A stretch of 6,434 nucleotides of DNA, taken from contig MHQO01000007.1 in the NCBI GenBank assembly GCA_001820675.1, positions 1 through 6,434 of the forward strand. Direction: 5' to 3'. This DNA comes from Candidatus Sungbacteria bacterium RIFCSPLOWO2_01_FULL_47_10. GTDB lineage: Bacteria > Patescibacteriota > Minisyncoccia > Sungbacterales > GWA2-42-14. The notes beneath the pieces were generated by a model. The model had not been told where the DNA came from, searched no databases, and was given only the letters and a program-made list of their open reading frames with translations. The translations under genes and the position numbers were made by a program. This document shows, one piece after another, positions 4,432 through 6,434 of this stretch. Numbering within the stretch: the stretch's first letter is position 1; each line of letters opens with the position of its first letter.

Positions 4432-5574
4432 ATGGATTTTCACTCGGCAACTCAACTCATACAAAAAAGCCGGACTGTCGGCATTGCGGTCTACGAAAAG
4501 GCCGGAGGAGACGAAATCGGGTCTGCCCTTGCCCTTGCTTCAGTCATCACACAAATGGGAAAGACCGCCGGATTTCTCTTCTCGGGGACAATTGACGAAA
4601 AATGGAAGGATATTTTTGGCGCCCCCGCGGTTCCCGCCGCGACAAGCCCCCGCGAACTTCAGCCGCGCGATCTTATTATCGCAATAAACGCAAAAGAATC
4701 GCCGATCAGCGAAATCAAATACGACATGCAGAAGAGTTCCGGAGAGCTCTTTATCAGAATCACGCCCAAACATCGTCCGGTCAATAAAGAAGGTGTGCGG
4801 ATATTCGAGGATGGCAACCGCTATGACTGCATCGTTTCCGTTGGAGTGCACGGACCGGAACATTTCGGAAAAGAATTCGAAGAAAACCCGTTCCTGTTTT
4901 ACGAAAAACCCATCGTGAACATCGACGCGTCGCACCAAAATGAACAGTTCGGAGAAATTAATCTCTGCGACATGACGCGGAGCTCGTGCGCGGAAATTGT
5001 CTACGAATTGATCGAATCGCTCACCGGAGGCGAGCGCCTGAACCCGACCGAGTCAACCCGCATCCTTACGGGCATTATTGAAAAAACGGAGGCGTTCAGA
5101 AACTCAAAAACCACTCCGCGCGTACTCGAAATTTCCGCACTCCTCATCGAGTCCGGCGGAGACAAGGACAAAATCATGCGCGCGCTTTTTAAGACAAAAC
5201 CGCTGAATCTTCTTCAGCTCTGGGGACGGGCCTCGGTGCGATCCCGTTTCGACGACGCACTGAAAGCGCTTTTTACATTCATTCCGAAAGAGGATTTCGA
5301 AAAAACAGCGACAAAAACTTCGGATGTCCGTTTCGTCATAGATCACACCGGCTCGTATTTTGTTTCACCGAAATTCCATGCGGTCTTTTTTGAAAATCCG
5401 GAAAAAAATCATGTTCGGGTTATTATCAAATCGGACGCCTCTCTTATGAAAAAAATTGTTGAAAAGGAGCCGGGCGACATTCAAAACGGCCTTTGTGTTT
5501 TTAAAAACGCATTCAGCGGGTTTCCGGAAGCAGAGCGCCATGTTGATAACATCCTGCGCGGTTTGGAGGAATAA
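4432..5574 (+). CDS. DHH-family phosphoesterase-like protein, predicted inactive
   Basis: This 380-aa protein has the DHH-DHHA1 layout of NrnA/RecJ-type phosphoesterases, which hydrolyse short oligonucleotides, pAp or cyclic dinucleotides with two Mn ions. The scaffold is clear: EKAGGDEIGSALALA (22-36) corresponds to H.NPDGDAIGSALAL; DCIVSVGVHG (132-141) to the second Asp motif; NIDASHQNEQFGEINLCD (163-180) to NIDHH..N..FG..N..D; and LTGIIEKTEAFRNSKTTP (212-229) to TGI..DTG.FR. The metal ligands are lost: His to Tyr21, Asp to Gly25, Asp to Gly138, DHH to Asp165-Ala-Ser, and Asp to Lys218; only Asp27 and Asp165 remain. The C-terminal part (about 290-380) resembles DHHA1 but lacks the GGGH loop. 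It is therefore probably a pseudoenzyme that binds rather than cuts. No in-frame start precedes this ATG after the TGA at 4396. The pilus ATPase gene follows on the same strand. Confidence 0.88.
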   Translation: MDFHSATQLIQKSRTVGIAVYEKAGGDEIGSALALASVITQMGKTAGFLFSGTIDEKWKDIFGAPAVPAATSPRELQPRDLIIAINAKESPISEIKYDMQKSSGELFIRITPKHRPVNKEGVRIFEDGNRYDCIVSVGVHGPEHFGKEFEENPFLFYEKPIVNIDASHQNEQFGEINLCDMTRSSCAEIVYELIESLTGGERLNPTESTRILTGIIEKTEAFRNSKTTPRVLEISALLIESGGDKDKIMRALFKTKPLNLLQLWGRASVRSRFDDALKALFTFIPKEDFEKTATKTSDVRFVIDHTGSYFVSPKFHAVFFENPEKNHVRVIIKSDASLMKKIVEKEPGDIQNGLCVFKNAFSGFPEAERHVDNILRGLEE

Positions 5575-5576
5575 AA

Positions 5577-5585
5577 TGATATAAT
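5577..5585 (+). promoter_or_regulatory. Extended -10 promoter (TGATATAAT) for the pilus ATPase gene
   Basis: TGA followed by a perfect TATAAT lies just 2 nt past the DHH stop codon. The extended -10 can make up for the missing -35 (none visible at 16-18 nt). Start near 5592 would give a leader of about 107 nt, which contains the imperfect hairpin noted separately. Confidence 0.6.
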
Positions 5586-5604
5586 GGTACTATAGATATT
5601 TTCT

Positions 5605-5663
5605 GCGTTCATCCGCATTGTGGTCTGTGTATATCGCTTCCGTTGTTGGATGCGGCGTAACGC
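5605..5663 (+). promoter_or_regulatory. Imperfect long hairpin in the ATPase gene leader
   Basis: GCGTT (5605-5609) and CCGCAT (5613-5618) pair with ATGCGG (5650-5655) and AACGC (5659-5663), separated by a 3x3 internal loop and closing a 31-nt apical region. It sits fully within the predicted leader and ends 22 nt before the AGGGTG ribosome site. It could be a regulatory RNA element or the remnant of a small dispersed repeat. It matches no riboswitch class I know. Confidence 0.35.
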
Positions 5664-5698
5664 GGAAATTATGCAGATTGATGCAGGGTGAACAGACA

Positions 5699-6434
5699 AT
5701 GACCACATTCGAAGAATCAAAACAGAAAAAGAAACTTGAGGAAGTGCGGAAGAAAGAAGAAGAAGACACCATAAAAATAATCGCAGGTAAATACAAACTT
5801 CCGTATCAAAACCTTCTTACAATTCCGATTGATGTAGACGCCCTTGGGATTGTGCAGGAAGAGGACGCGCGGGCCGCTGATCTTGCTGTTGTACAGCGGG
5901 TTGGCAAAAATTTGCAGATTGCCGTACGAAATCCGGAGAAAATAGAAGCGAAAAAACTGTTGAAAGACCTTGAGCGCCAGCGCTATTCGTATAATCTCTT
6001 TATGGTTTCCCGCCACAGCCTTGAACACGCTTGGCAGGTATATAAGCAAATTCTGAAAGAGTTGGTTGTCATCGGCGGAGAGGTGCGGATATCGGAGAAA
6101 AAAATAGAAGATTTCCGAAAGCGAATCGAAACGTTCGAGGACGTTAAAAAAATACTCGGCGATATTTCAGAGGGCTCTATCACCGAGGCGCTTGAAGCAA
6201 TCGTTGCCGGTTCCCTTGCGGTCGAAGCATCCGATGTGCACGTTGAGCCCCAATCCGACCTCACGCGGCTCCGGTATCGCCTTGACGGCACACTGCACGA
6301 TGTCATGTTCATTTCAACGCAGATGTATAAATTCCTTCTCTCGCGAATCAAACTGACATCAAGCCTGAAAATCAATGTGACCAACCAAGGACAAGACGGA
6401 CGATTTACAATAAAAATGAAGGACACTGAAATTG
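5699..6434 (+). CDS. Type IV pilus / type II secretion assembly ATPase, GspE/PilB family (3' end missing)
   Basis: The first 245 residues are present and the frame is open to the window end, so the Walker A/B ATPase core is not seen. In the family this hexameric cytoplasmic ATPase powers pilin polymerisation. Residues 1-30 are a highly charged Lys/Glu helix. Residues about 31-115 fit the T2SSE N-terminal domain (LLTIPIDVDALGIVQEEDAR, then LQIAVRNPEK). About 160-245 is the start of the GspE catalytic region, with the typical ASDVHVEPQSD (177-187), LRYRLDGTLHDV (191-202) and the NQGQDGRF loop (229-236), equivalent to the usual pQDGR. ATG 5699 is preferred because AGGGTG lies 8 nt upstream; ATG 5681 would add six residues without a ribosome site. 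It could be PilB or a paralogue, and the C-terminus is needed to decide. PilT is less likely given the long N-domain. Confidence 0.9.
   Translation, partial: MTTFEESKQKKKLEEVRKKEEEDTIKIIAGKYKLPYQNLLTIPIDVDALGIVQEEDARAADLAVVQRVGKNLQIAVRNPEKIEAKKLLKDLERQRYSYNLFMVSRHSLEHAWQVYKQILKELVVIGGEVRISEKKIEDFRKRIETFEDVKKILGDISEGSITEALEAIVAGSLAVEASDVHVEPQSDLTRLRYRLDGTLHDVMFISTQMYKFLLSRIKLTSSLKINVTNQGQDGRFTIKMKDTEI

Noticed and set aside
4540..4938. 132-codon open frame on the minus strand
   Set aside because: Antisense to the DHH-family gene with strong motif support; nothing recognisable in it.
5983..6426. 147-codon open frame on the minus strand
   Set aside because: It is antisense to the GspE-type domain, whose motifs are clear on the plus strand. 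Serine- and arginine-rich shadow translation.

Overview
The window looks like a fragment of a Candidate Phyla Radiation (Patescibacteria, probably Parcubacteria-like) chromosome. This is an inference from gene content. It carries a SIMPL-domain protein with one membrane anchor, a divergent Tgt, a degenerate DHH-family protein directly upstream of a GspE/PilB-type ATPase, and many small single-gene transcription units with mixed ATG, GTG and TTG starts. TAA, TAG and TGA all end genes here, so the standard bacterial code applies. I see no tRNA, rRNA, CRISPR array or insertion sequence.

Left part (1-1300): tgt on the minus strand, with a REP-like hairpin just past its stop and an AT-rich flank beyond. 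Positions 1299-1473 hold the tgt leader with a 16-bp perfect palindrome, and a clear intrinsic terminator for the next minus-strand unit. That unit (about 2436 down to 1423) is complete: a TTGACA promoter, a GTG-started nucleotidyltransferase with a good Shine-Dalgarno, a DUF1653-like gene joined to it by an ATGA overlap, and the terminator. The DUF1653 copy is broken by a frameshift at a run of seven T and by an in-frame TAA.

Middle (2486-4174): three more minus-strand genes, each apparently in its own unit. They are a membrane-anchored SIMPL (DUF541) protein, a 143-aa protein with features of the DUF5615/PIN-like fold, and a 68-aa helical protein faintly like ferritin-like proteins. Terminator hairpins follow the last two; the one behind the PIN-like gene contains that gene's own stop codon. 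Two tiny open frames precede the 68-aa gene, and all three are chained by ATGA overlaps.

Right part (4175-6434): a divergent intergenic region with a perfect 23-nt dyad, then plus-strand genes. The first is a 380-aa DHH-family protein that has lost essentially every metal-binding motif residue, including DHH becoming DAS, so it is probably a pseudoenzyme. Its TATAAT box lies only 12 nt before the ATG, suggesting near-leaderless expression. Next comes an extended -10 promoter with a structured leader, then the N-terminal 245 residues of a type IV pilus/type II secretion assembly ATPase, cut by the window end. The shared strand and adjacency suggest, but do not prove, that the dead DHH protein has a regulatory or structural role tied to the pilus machinery.
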